Below are positions 1 to 5,905 of a DNA stretch of 10,535 nucleotides, piece by piece (the first letter of the stretch is position 1; each line of letters starts with the position of its first letter). The translations under genes and the position numbers were made by a program. The stretch is from Actinomycetota bacterium (GTDB lineage: Bacteria; Actinomycetota; Acidimicrobiia; Acidimicrobiales; JAHWLA01). Under the pieces are notes generated by a model. It had not been told where the DNA came from. It did not search any database and saw only the letters and a list, made by a program, of their open reading frames with translations. Where the stretch lies: NCBI GenBank assembly GCA_019347595.1, contig JAHWLA010000082.1:1-10535 (forward strand). The letters run 5' to 3'.

Positions 1-1
1 G

Positions 2-508
2 GTGGAGCTCAAGGAGAAGAAGCACCGCATCGAGGACGCCCTGTCGGCGACCCGGGCGGCCATCGAGGAAGGCATCGTCGCCGGCGGCGGCACCGCCCTC
101 GTGCGCAGCCGGTCTGCGGTCGACCAGGTGGCGGCGTCGCTGACCGGCGACGAGGCCACCGGCGCCCGCATCGTCTCCAAGGCGCTCGAGGAGCCGTTGA
201 AGTGGATCGCCTACAACGCAGGGCTTGAGGGGCCGGTCATGGTCCAGCAGGCCGAGCGTGAGACGGGCAACATCGGCCTCAACGCCGCCACGGGCCAGTT
301 CGAGGACCTGCTCAAGGCAGGCGTCATCGACCCGGCCAAGGTGACCCGTTCGGCGCTCCAGAATGCCGCTTCGATCGCCGCGCTGCTGCTCACCACCGAG
401 GCCCTCGTGGCCGACAAGCCCGAGAAGCCGGGCGCAGGGGCTGTGGCCGCTGCCGGCATGGGTGGCATGGGTGGCATGGGCGGAATGGGCGGCATGGGGA
501 TGATGTGA
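2..508 (+). CDS. groEL: Chaperonin GroEL (Hsp60), C-terminal part
   Basis: Partial gene: the reading frame is already open at the left edge, so the 168 visible residues are only the last third of the protein. GroEL is the ATP-driven double-ring chaperonin that folds cytosolic proteins with GroES. The visible part begins at VELKEKKHRIEDAL, the start of the C-terminal half of the equatorial domain; the Asp in IEDAL matches the ATP-hydrolysis Asp398 of E. coli GroEL. It continues through EGIVAGGGTAL, the LDPxKVTRSALQ-like stretch (here IDPAKVTRSALQ) and ends in a GGM-repeat tail with final GMM. In Actinobacteria with two GroELs, the GGM tail marks the housekeeping copy, while the other usually has a His-rich tail; this assignment is inference. 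The stop codon overlaps the GTG start of the next gene. Any CIRCE or HAIR operator would lie upstream of the window. Confidence 0.97.
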   Translation: MELKEKKHRIEDALSATRAAIEEGIVAGGGTALVRSRSAVDQVAASLTGDEATGARIVSKALEEPLKWIAYNAGLEGPVMVQQAERETGNIGLNAATGQFEDLLKAGVIDPAKVTRSALQNAASIAALLLTTEALVADKPEKPGAGAVAAAGMGGMGGMGGMGGMGMM

Positions 509-888
509 CGGGCACAGAGCCCGCTCTGCGTCGCCCCGCGCGAAAGCAGGACCCGAGGGAGGTGGCGCGAGCAGCCACCTCCCTCGTCGCGTCGTTGGAG
601 CGGTCCCTGGAGGCGCTGCACGGCCTTCGCGTGCCCGACTTCGAAATCCTCGATCACCTGGTCACAGCAGGGAAACCGCAGGTGCTGTCGGAGCTGTCGA
701 AGCAGGTGTGGCTGTCGCGCAGCGGCACCCGCCTGCGCGTCCGCCTGCTCGCCGCCTCCGGGTACGTGACCATCGGCGAGGCATCCTCGCCGCGGGACGG
801 CCTGCTGGTCAGCGTGACGGAGGCGGGAGTCGATGCCCACGCCCGGGCGCTGGCCACGGTCGCCGACGTCGTGGCCGGCGTCGTTTGA
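505..888 (+). CDS. MarR-family winged-helix transcriptional regulator
   Basis: A 127-residue protein with the MarR layout: an N-terminal helical dimerisation segment (about 20-40), a winged helix with the recognition helix around residues 70-84 (LSRSGTRLRVRLLAASG), and a wing around 88-105 containing SPRDGLLVSVTEAG, the equivalent of the family's DxR-G-x-x-V-x-LT-x-G motif. MarR proteins are cytosolic dimers that usually repress nearby genes and release DNA on binding small phenolic or oxidising ligands. The GTG start was chosen because it overlaps the groEL stop (GTGA) and leaves the full domain; no in-frame ATG lies near the N-terminus. This overlap implies translational coupling to groEL. 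The protein is slightly short for the family (usually 135-160), with a short final helix. Its stop lies 6 bases from the stop of the convergent XdhC gene. Targets are unknown. Confidence 0.82.
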   Translation: MTGTEPALRRPARKQDPREVARAATSLVASLERSLEALHGLRVPDFEILDHLVTAGKPQVLSELSKQVWLSRSGTRLRVRLLAASGYVTIGEASSPRDGLLVSVTEAGVDAHARALATVADVVAGVV

Positions 889-894
889 CCGAGG

Positions 895-1674
895 TCAGTG
901 GATGGGGCCGGACGTCTCGCGCAACGAGGGCGGGTGGCGGCCCGTGCGGAGAGCGATGATCTCCCCGCAGATCGACACGGCGGTCTCCTCCGGCGTGCGG
1001 GCGCCGATGTCGAGGCCGATGGGCGCCATGATGCGGGCCAGCCCTTCGTCGTCGACACCTGCTTCCCGCAGCCGCGCCACGCGGTCGGCGTGCGTGCGCC
1101 GCGAACCCATGGCCCCGATGTAGCCGGCGTCGGTCGCCAAGGCGGCGACGAGCGCGGGCACGTCGAACTTGTGGTCGTGGGTCAGGACGCACACGGCGTC
1201 CCGGCGACCCAACGTCGGTCCCACCTCGGCGAGGTAGGCGTCCGGCCACGCGACGCGCACCTCGTCGGCCATCGGGAAGCGAGCCGCCGTGGCGAACACG
1301 GCCCGGGCGTCGCACACCGTCACCCGGTACCCCAGCAGCTTCGCCAGCCGGGCCAGCGCGGCGGTGAAGTCGACGGCGCCGAAGATCACCATGCGGGGCG
1401 GTGCCGCGAACGACTCGATGAAGACCGTCACCTCGTCCTGGCGCGCCTCGCCGTGCGGACCGTAGTGGCGGGTGATCGTCTGCCCGGCGGCGAGCTCGCC
1501 CAGCGCGTCGCGCGCCACCACGCGGTCGAGGTCGGCGTCGCCCAGCGACCCGAGCGGTCCGGCATCGGGGCGAACGAGCAGCTTGGCCCCCAGCCCAGGC
1601 CCGGCCACCACCGTCGCCAAGGCCACGGGTGTCTCGGCCCGCAGGGCGTCGCGCAGCGTTTCGTACAGGCTCAC
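895..1674 (-). CDS. xdhC: XdhC-family protein, long form with Rossmann C-terminal domain
   Basis: A 259-residue protein of the XdhC/CoxI family, which in Rhodobacter capsulatus handles molybdenum cofactor and helps its sulfuration and insertion into Mo hydroxylases. Residues 1-90 resemble a degenerate XdhC_CoxI N-terminal domain; 95-245 form the XdhC_C Rossmann-like domain with MVIFGAVDF (95-103), TVCDAR (119-124), LTHDHKFD (164-171), YIGAMGSRR (185-193) and PIGLDIGARTPEETAVSI (218-235). The N-domain lacks the SGGCVE and CGG motifs present in the partner gene immediately upstream, and the Rossmann glycine motif reads GAVDF rather than the usual GAGH. The GTG start at 1674 overlaps the upstream stop (GTGA), indicating translational coupling; longer readings run antisense-like into the neighbour and look non-coding. 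It is the last gene of the operon. Likely a cytosolic maturation factor for the CoxLMS-type enzyme. Confidence 0.87.
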   Translation of the reverse strand: MSLYETLRDALRAETPVALATVVAGPGLGAKLLVRPDAGPLGSLGDADLDRVVARDALGELAAGQTITRHYGPHGEARQDEVTVFIESFAAPPRMVIFGAVDFTAALARLAKLLGYRVTVCDARAVFATAARFPMADEVRVAWPDAYLAEVGPTLGRRDAVCVLTHDHKFDVPALVAALATDAGYIGAMGSRRTHADRVARLREAGVDDEGLARIMAPIGLDIGARTPEETAVSICGEIIALRTGRHPPSLRETSGPIH

Positions 1675-1985
1675 CAGTCGAGGGGCTCGACGAACACGGT
1701 GATCGTGCCGCCGCACGTCAATCCCACGGCGAACGCCTCGTCGTCGGAGTAGCCGAAACTGACCAGCCGGGGCGTTCCCGACGACAACACGTCGAGTGCC
1801 TCGGTCAGCACCGCCCCCTCGACGCACCCGCCCGACACCGAGCCGGCGGCCTCGCCGTCCTCGCTGACCGCCATCGTGGCTCCCGGCGCCCTCGGCCCCG
1901 AGCCCTCGACGGACACCACCCGGGCGACCGCCACGCGCCGCCCGGCCGCCCGCCAGCGCTCGATCTCGCCGAGAACGTCCTTCAC
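1671..1985 (-). CDS. Short XdhC/CoxI N-terminal-domain protein
   Basis: A 104-residue protein made only of the XdhC_CoxI domain. It shows VARVVSVEGSGPRAPGA (20-36), the conserved GSVSGGCVE (48-56) and GLTCGGTITVFVEPL (88-102). Cys54 and Cys91 are the conserved cysteines of this domain, the latter implicated in cofactor handling in XdhC. The GTG at 1985 was chosen because the domain starts there (VKDVLGEIERW), a GGTGGAGG ribosome-binding site lies 10 bases upstream, and no other ATG or GTG occurs in frame until far inside coxM. It follows coxM by 79 bases and overlaps the next gene by 4 bases. It supplies exactly the motifs the next protein lacks, so the two probably act as a pair in cofactor maturation. 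A frameshifted single gene is less likely, since the second protein has its own complete, though degenerate, N-domain. Confidence 0.85.
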   Translation of the reverse strand: MKDVLGEIERWRAAGRRVAVARVVSVEGSGPRAPGATMAVSEDGEAAGSVSGGCVEGAVLTEALDVLSSGTPRLVSFGYSDDEAFAVGLTCGGTITVFVEPLDW

Positions 1986-2064
1986 CGCGGCCGGGCCTCC
2001 ACCAGGCGCTCGCAGGCGCCCGGCGTGTGCGGCCCCGCCGGCCCGCCGCCGCCGCCGAGGTTCG

Positions 2065-2886
2065 TCACGCGCCTGCCCGCTCCAGCGCCCGGCGCACGAG
2101 CACGCGGGCCAGGTGCCGGCGGTAGTCGGCATCGGCGTGGAGATCGGCGCTCGGGTCCATGCCCTCGTCGGCGACGGCGGCGGCGTCGGCCGCGGTCGCG
2201 CCCGCCGCCAGCGCCGCTTGGACTGCCGTCGCCCGCAGGGGCACCGGCCCCATGTTCACCAGCGCCACCCCGGTGCTGCCGTTGTGGACCGCGGCCACGC
2301 CGACGATCGCCCAGTCCTGGGAGCGCCGGGTGAACTTCTCGAACGCCCAGCCCGCCCCCGCGACCTTGGGGACACGCACCTCCGTGAGCATCTCGTCGGG
2401 GCCGACGGCCGTCTCGAGGAAGCCGCGGAAGAACTCGTCGGCAGGCACCTCGCGCTCGCCCTGCGGCCCGCGCACGACCATGGTGGCGCGCAGTGCCAGG
2501 GCCACGGCGGGCAGGTCGGAGGCGGGATCGCCGTGGGCCAGGCTGCCGCCGAGCGTGCCTCGGTGCCGCACCTGCGGGTCGCCCACGGTCGCCGCCGCCG
2601 CCGGGAGGATCGGCGCCTCGCGGCGCAGCAGGTCCGACGTCTCCAGGGCGCGGTGGCGGGTCAATGCGCCGATGGCGGCGTGGTCGCCGCCGTCTTCGAC
2701 GTACGACAGCTCGCCCAGGTGGCCGACGTCGACGAGCACCGCCGGCGTGGCCAACCGCAGCTTCATCAGGGGGAGCAGCGAGTGGCCCCCCGCCAGCAGC
2801 TTGGCCTCGTCGCCGTGCTCGGCCAGCGCGGCGAGGGCGTCGTCGACCGAACTCGCTCGCACGAAGTCGAACGGCGCCGGGATCAT
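2065..2886 (-). CDS. coxM: Molybdenum hydroxylase FAD-binding (medium) subunit, CoxM-type
   Basis: A 273-residue flavoprotein of the CoxM / xanthine dehydrogenase FAD-subunit family, the usual length. It passes electrons from the 2Fe-2S clusters of the small subunit to an external acceptor. The two FAD pyrophosphate-binding motifs are at the same positions as in Oligotropha CoxM: AGGHS (32-36) and TLGG (111-114), the latter followed by SLAHGDPASDLP. The C-terminal CO_deh_flav_C domain covers about 165-270. The ATG start at 2886 overlaps the coxS stop (ATGA), implying coupled translation and equal stoichiometry. The start MIPAPFDFVRASSVDDALA is a classic N-terminus for the family. A short XdhC/CoxI gene follows. 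Physiological substrate and electron acceptor cannot be told from this subunit. Confidence 0.95.
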   Translation of the reverse strand: MIPAPFDFVRASSVDDALAALAEHGDEAKLLAGGHSLLPLMKLRLATPAVLVDVGHLGELSYVEDGGDHAAIGALTRHRALETSDLLRREAPILPAAAATVGDPQVRHRGTLGGSLAHGDPASDLPAVALALRATMVVRGPQGEREVPADEFFRGFLETAVGPDEMLTEVRVPKVAGAGWAFEKFTRRSQDWAIVGVAAVHNGSTGVALVNMGPVPLRATAVQAALAAGATAADAAAVADEGMDPSADLHADADYRRHLARVLVRRALERAGA

Positions 2887-3362
2887 GCGCGCACCCCGGT
2901 CGCACCCGGCATGCCGGCGGCGGCCAGCACCGCCTTCACGATGTTGTGGTAGCCGGTGCAGCGGCAGAGATTGCCCTCCAGGCCTTCGCGCACCTCTTCC
3001 TCGGTGGGGTCCGGGTGCTCGCGCAGCAGAGACAGCGCCGCCATGACCATGCCCGGCGTGCAGTACCCGCACTGCAGCCCGTGGTTCTCGCGGAACGCCT
3101 GCTGCACGGGGTGCAGCTCGTCGTCGCGGGCGAGGGCTTCGACGGTGACGATCTCCGCGCCGTCGGCCTGCACGGCGAGCACCGTGCACGACTTCACCGA
3201 CTCGCCGTCGAGCAGGACGGTGCACGCCCCGCACGAGGACGTGTCGCACCCGACGTTGGTGGCGGTCAGGCCGACGACGTCGCGCAGGTAGTGGACCAGC
3301 AGGAGGCGCGGCTCGACGTCATGCGCCTGCGTCGTGCCGTTCACGGTCGGTGACACATGCAT
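2883..3362 (-). CDS. coxS: Molybdenum hydroxylase 2Fe-2S (small) subunit, CoxS-type
   Basis: A 159-residue iron-sulfur subunit carrying two 2Fe-2S clusters that link the Mo site of CoxL to the FAD of CoxM. The plant-ferredoxin-like N-domain has Cys39, Cys44, Cys47 and Cys59 (GCDTSSCGACTV...KSC). The helical C-domain has Cys98, Cys101, Cys133 and Cys135 (QCGYCTPG and NLCRCTGYHNI). All eight ligands are present. The ATG at 3362 is the first in-frame start; a GTG two codons later is an alternative. Neither has a Shine-Dalgarno sequence, but a TAGTGT -10-like box lies 9 bases upstream, so a leaderless or nearly leaderless mRNA is likely. Its stop overlaps the coxM start. It lies 83 bases after coxL, with a hairpin between. 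Confidence 0.95.
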   Translation of the reverse strand: MHVSPTVNGTTQAHDVEPRLLLVHYLRDVVGLTATNVGCDTSSCGACTVLLDGESVKSCTVLAVQADGAEIVTVEALARDDELHPVQQAFRENHGLQCGYCTPGMVMAALSLLREHPDPTEEEVREGLEGNLCRCTGYHNIVKAVLAAAGMPGATGVRA

Positions 3363-3367
3363 ACAAC

Positions 3368-3377
3368 GTCGACACTA
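3368..3377 (-). promoter_or_regulatory. Putative leaderless promoter element of coxS (TAGTGTCGAC)
   Basis: Read on the minus strand this is TAGTGTCGAC, with TAGTGT fitting the actinobacterial TAnnnT -10 consensus and ending 9 bases before the coxS ATG. The identical 10-mer precedes coxL. No convincing -35 hexamer is visible. It would place the transcription start within a few bases of the start codon, which explains the absence of a ribosome-binding site. Confidence 0.45.
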
Positions 3378-3423
3378 GGAGACGGCCCGGGCGTGCGAGG
3401 CGTGGACGCCGGACCGTGCGATC

Positions 3424-3440
3424 GTCGCGGCCGGCGCGAC
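3424..3440 (-). terminator. Hairpin just downstream of coxL
   Basis: GTCGCG (3424-3429) pairs perfectly with CGCGAC (3435-3440) around a 5-base loop, beginning 5 bases after the coxL stop in the direction of transcription. There is no U-tract, so it is not a canonical intrinsic terminator; it may pause polymerase or stabilise the coxL 3' end. It agrees with coxS having its own promoter. Confidence 0.3.
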
Positions 3441-3445
3441 CCGGG

Positions 3446-5710
3446 TCAGCCGGTGGCCGGCGCCGAGGCCTCGATGATCACCCGCCAGACCGTCTGCGGC
3501 GTGGCGGGCATGGGGACGTGGCGTACGCCGAGGTGGGCCAGCGCGTCGACGACGGCGTTCTGCACGGCGGGGGTGGCACCGATGGTGCCCGACTCGCCGA
3601 TGCCCTTGGCGCCCAGCTCGTTGACCGGCGTCGGCGTCTCCATGTGGATGGTCTCGAAGCTGGGCAGCTCGGCCGCCGAGATGAAGGCGTAGTCGGCCAG
3701 GTTGGTGGTGACCGGGTTGCCGTCCTCGTCGTGGCGAACCTCCTCGAAGAGGGCTTGCGCCACGCCCTGCGCCAGTCCGCCGTGCACCTGGCCCTCGGCC
3801 AGCATGGGGTTGAGGATGCGGCCTGCGTCGTCGACGGCGACCAGCCGCCGCAGCCACACCTTCCCGGTCTCCATGTCGACCTCCACGACGGCGACGTGGG
3901 CGCCGAACGGGAACGTCGGGCCGCCGCCCTCCAAGTCGACGGCCGCGGTGAGCCCGCCGGGCGCGGCGGCGGCGAGGTCGGACCACGTCTTGGCCAAGGC
4001 GGGCGTGCCCGCCACGTGGAACCGCCCGCCCACCGGGTCGAACACCATGTCGTCGGGGTTCGCCTCCAGGAGGTCGGCCGCCACCTTCTTGGCCTGCTCG
4101 AGCACCTCGCCCGCGGCGCGGTGTACGGCGACGCCGCCCTTCTGGATGGACCGCGAGGCGACGGTCCCGACGCCCTTGAGCACCTCGTCGGTGTCGCCGT
4201 AGACGACCTCGACATCGTCCACGGCGACGCCCAGGCGCTCGGCCGCGATCATCGAGATCGAGGTCACGTGGCCCTGCCCGTGCGGCGAAACGCCGGTGCG
4301 CACCTTGATCCTGCCGTCGGGCAGCACCTCGACGGCGCCCCACTCGCCGTTGGTGCCCGCCGCCGTGATCTCGACGTACACGCACAGCCCGATGCCGAGC
4401 TGCACCACGTCGCCCCGCTCCCGGCGTTGCTCCTGCTCCTTCCGGAGCGCCTCGTAGTCGGCGGCTTCGAGGACCAGGTCGAGCGCCCGGTCGTAGTCGC
4501 CGCTGTCGTACACCGTGCCCACGGAGGTCGTGTAGGGAAAGGCGTCCTTCGGGATGAAGTTGCGCCGCCGCACGTCCGCCGGGCCCATACCGATCTCGGC
4601 GGCGAACAGGTCGATGGCCCGTTCGATGGCGGCGGTGGCCTCGGGGCGCCCGGCGCCTCGGTAGGCGACCGTCGGTGTCATGTTCGTCACCACCGATGTC
4701 GAGGCGAACTCGACGCGGGGGATGCTGTAGACGCCGTCGACCATCATGCGCGTCATCATCGGCAGGGCAGAGCCGATGCGGGGATAGGCGCCTGCGTTCT
4801 GGACGACCGACAGGCGATAGGCCAGGACGCGCCCGTCGCGCGTGCCGCCGATCTCGATGTCCTGGACCTGGCCGCGCCCGTGCCCGAGCCCGACCATGCT
4901 CTCGGACCGCGACTCCACCCACTTGACGGGGCGGCCCACGCGCCGGGCGATCCAGGGGACCAGGAGGTCCTCCGGGTAGTTGGCGACCTTGGCGCCGAAC
5001 CCACCGCCGACATCGGGGGCGATCACCCGCACTGTCTCGGGGTCGAGCCCGACACGGTTGACCAACTCGTCGCGCGTGCCGTGTGCGCTCTGACTCGACG
5101 ACCACATGGTGAGCCGGCCGTCGTCGCTCCAGACGGCGGCGGCCGCACGCCCTTCGAGCGGGCACGGCGCTACGCGCTGGTTCACGATCCGGCGGCGGAC
5201 GACGACCTCGCACCCCTCGAAGAGGTCGGTCGCGCCGGCGGCGGGCTGCCCGGTGGCCACGTTGGTGCCCGCCTCCGGGAACAGCACGACGTCGCCTTGG
5301 AGCGCCTCGACGGGGTCGATGACGGCGGGCAGCGGCTCGTAGTCGACGAAGACGAGCTCGGCCGCGTCCTCGCCCTGGTAGCGGTCCTCGGTGACGATGG
5401 CGACGATGGGTTCGCCCACGAACCGCACGGTCTCGGTGGCCAGCCACGGCCACGCCATCGTCTGGGGAATGAACGGGAACGGCGCCAGCGGCGCCAGGTC
5501 GACATCGGCTCCTGTGATGACGTCGACGACCCCCGGGGCCTGGCGGGCTTCGGAGACGTCGATGCCGAGCAGGCGGGCATGGGCCATCGTGGACCGTACG
5601 TACGTGACCCAGAGGGCGCCCTCGATGGGCAGGTCGTCGACGTAGGTCCCCCCGGTGGTGAGGAACTTGGGGTCTTCGCGTCGCAGCACGCGATTGCCGA
5701 GGATGCTCAC
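3446..5710 (-). CDS. coxL: Molybdenum hydroxylase large subunit, form II CoxL-type
   Basis: A 754-residue molybdopterin-binding subunit of the xanthine dehydrogenase / CO dehydrogenase family. The aldehyde-oxidase a/b hammerhead domain occupies about 15-130 and the Mo-binding domains about 140-745. Visible cofactor motifs are GGGFGAK (235-241), SPHGQGH (475-481) and the catalytic Glu706 in GIGESG (703-708). The active-site loop is AYRGAGR (349-355), the form II signature; form I CO dehydrogenases have AYxCSFR, whose Cys carries the Cu of the Mo-Cu centre. CO oxidation is therefore doubtful; an aldehyde or N-heterocycle substrate is as likely. The GTG start at 5710 was chosen because VSILGNRVLRREDPKFLT matches the family N-terminus and a TAGTGT box sits 7 bases upstream; an ATG 13 codons earlier is an alternative. 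Cytosolic, working with CoxS and CoxM encoded downstream. Confidence 0.94.
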   Translation of the reverse strand: MSILGNRVLRREDPKFLTTGGTYVDDLPIEGALWVTYVRSTMAHARLLGIDVSEARQAPGVVDVITGADVDLAPLAPFPFIPQTMAWPWLATETVRFVGEPIVAIVTEDRYQGEDAAELVFVDYEPLPAVIDPVEALQGDVVLFPEAGTNVATGQPAAGATDLFEGCEVVVRRRIVNQRVAPCPLEGRAAAAVWSDDGRLTMWSSSQSAHGTRDELVNRVGLDPETVRVIAPDVGGGFGAKVANYPEDLLVPWIARRVGRPVKWVESRSESMVGLGHGRGQVQDIEIGGTRDGRVLAYRLSVVQNAGAYPRIGSALPMMTRMMVDGVYSIPRVEFASTSVVTNMTPTVAYRGAGRPEATAAIERAIDLFAAEIGMGPADVRRRNFIPKDAFPYTTSVGTVYDSGDYDRALDLVLEAADYEALRKEQEQRRERGDVVQLGIGLCVYVEITAAGTNGEWGAVEVLPDGRIKVRTGVSPHGQGHVTSISMIAAERLGVAVDDVEVVYGDTDEVLKGVGTVASRSIQKGGVAVHRAAGEVLEQAKKVAADLLEANPDDMVFDPVGGRFHVAGTPALAKTWSDLAAAAPGGLTAAVDLEGGGPTFPFGAHVAVVEVDMETGKVWLRRLVAVDDAGRILNPMLAEGQVHGGLAQGVAQALFEEVRHDEDGNPVTTNLADYAFISAAELPSFETIHMETPTPVNELGAKGIGESGTIGATPAVQNAVVDALAHLGVRHVPMPATPQTVWRVIIEASAPATG

Positions 5711-5713
5711 CTG

Positions 5714-5723
5714 GTCGACACTA
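5714..5723 (-). promoter_or_regulatory. Putative leaderless promoter element of coxL (TAGTGTCGAC)
   Basis: On the minus strand this reads TAGTGTCGAC; TAGTGT (5718-5723) fits TAnnnT and ends 7 bases before the coxL GTG, the spacing expected when transcription starts at the first base of the start codon. The same 10-mer is upstream of coxS. A weak -35 candidate (TTCCTG) lies 16 bases further upstream. Confidence 0.45.
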
Positions 5724-5754
5724 CCGGAACAAGAACTCTCAGGAACCATGCCGA

Positions 5755-5905
5755 GTTGCCCGTCGACCGCGCTTCGACGGGTGTCCAAGTGCAGCTTCGG
5801 GGCACTTGGACACCGCGCCGGGCGTCCACCTTGTGGGGACGCCTCGGTCCTTGTGGAATCGCCGACGTCCGTTGCCACGGGCAACGTCACCGACAAGAGG
5901 TGGAG
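5755..5905 (+). promoter_or_regulatory. Structured leader/operator region upstream of the ABM-fold gene
   Basis: This stretch contains an unusual set of perfect complementary segments: 5755-5763 with 5877-5885 (9 bp, closing helix); 5759-5766 with 5774-5781 (8 bp); 5780-5792 with 5802-5814 (13 bp); 5821-5827 with 5837-5843 (7 bp); 5870-5876 with 5880-5886 (7 bp). Several exclude each other, which allows two alternative folds. In addition TCCACCT (5825-5831) is complementary to AGGTGGA (5898-5904), the Shine-Dalgarno region of the gene starting at 5906, so one fold could hide the ribosome-binding site. It matches no riboswitch class I recognise. It could instead be a set of DNA operators between divergent genes. 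No clear plus-strand promoter was found, so transcription of this leader is unproven. Confidence 0.4.
5780..5814. repeat. Perfect 13-bp inverted repeat with TTCG-containing loop
   Basis: GGTGTCCAAGTGC (5780-5792) is the exact reverse complement of GCACTTGGACACC (5802-5814), with a 9-base spacer. On the plus strand the spacer contains CTTCGG, the extra-stable c(UUCG)g tetraloop, which favours an RNA hairpin read in that direction. As DNA it would be a symmetric operator centred about 87 bases upstream of the coxL start. No U-tract follows. Confidence 0.85.

Noticed and set aside
456..504. Short tandem repeat at the groEL 3' end
   Set aside because: It encodes the normal GGM tail of GroEL and is not a repeat element.
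895..1985. A single xdhC gene broken by a frameshift
   Set aside because: The downstream protein has its own N-terminal domain, though degenerate, and the GTGA overlap is a normal coupled junction. Two genes explain the sequence better.
3350..5905. A plus-strand open frame of about 850 codons opposite coxL, in frame with the ABM gene
   Set aside because: Open antisense frames are expected in high-GC DNA. The translation is low-complexity, rich in Arg, Gly, His and Asp, with no domain, while the minus strand encodes a clear CoxL with all motifs.
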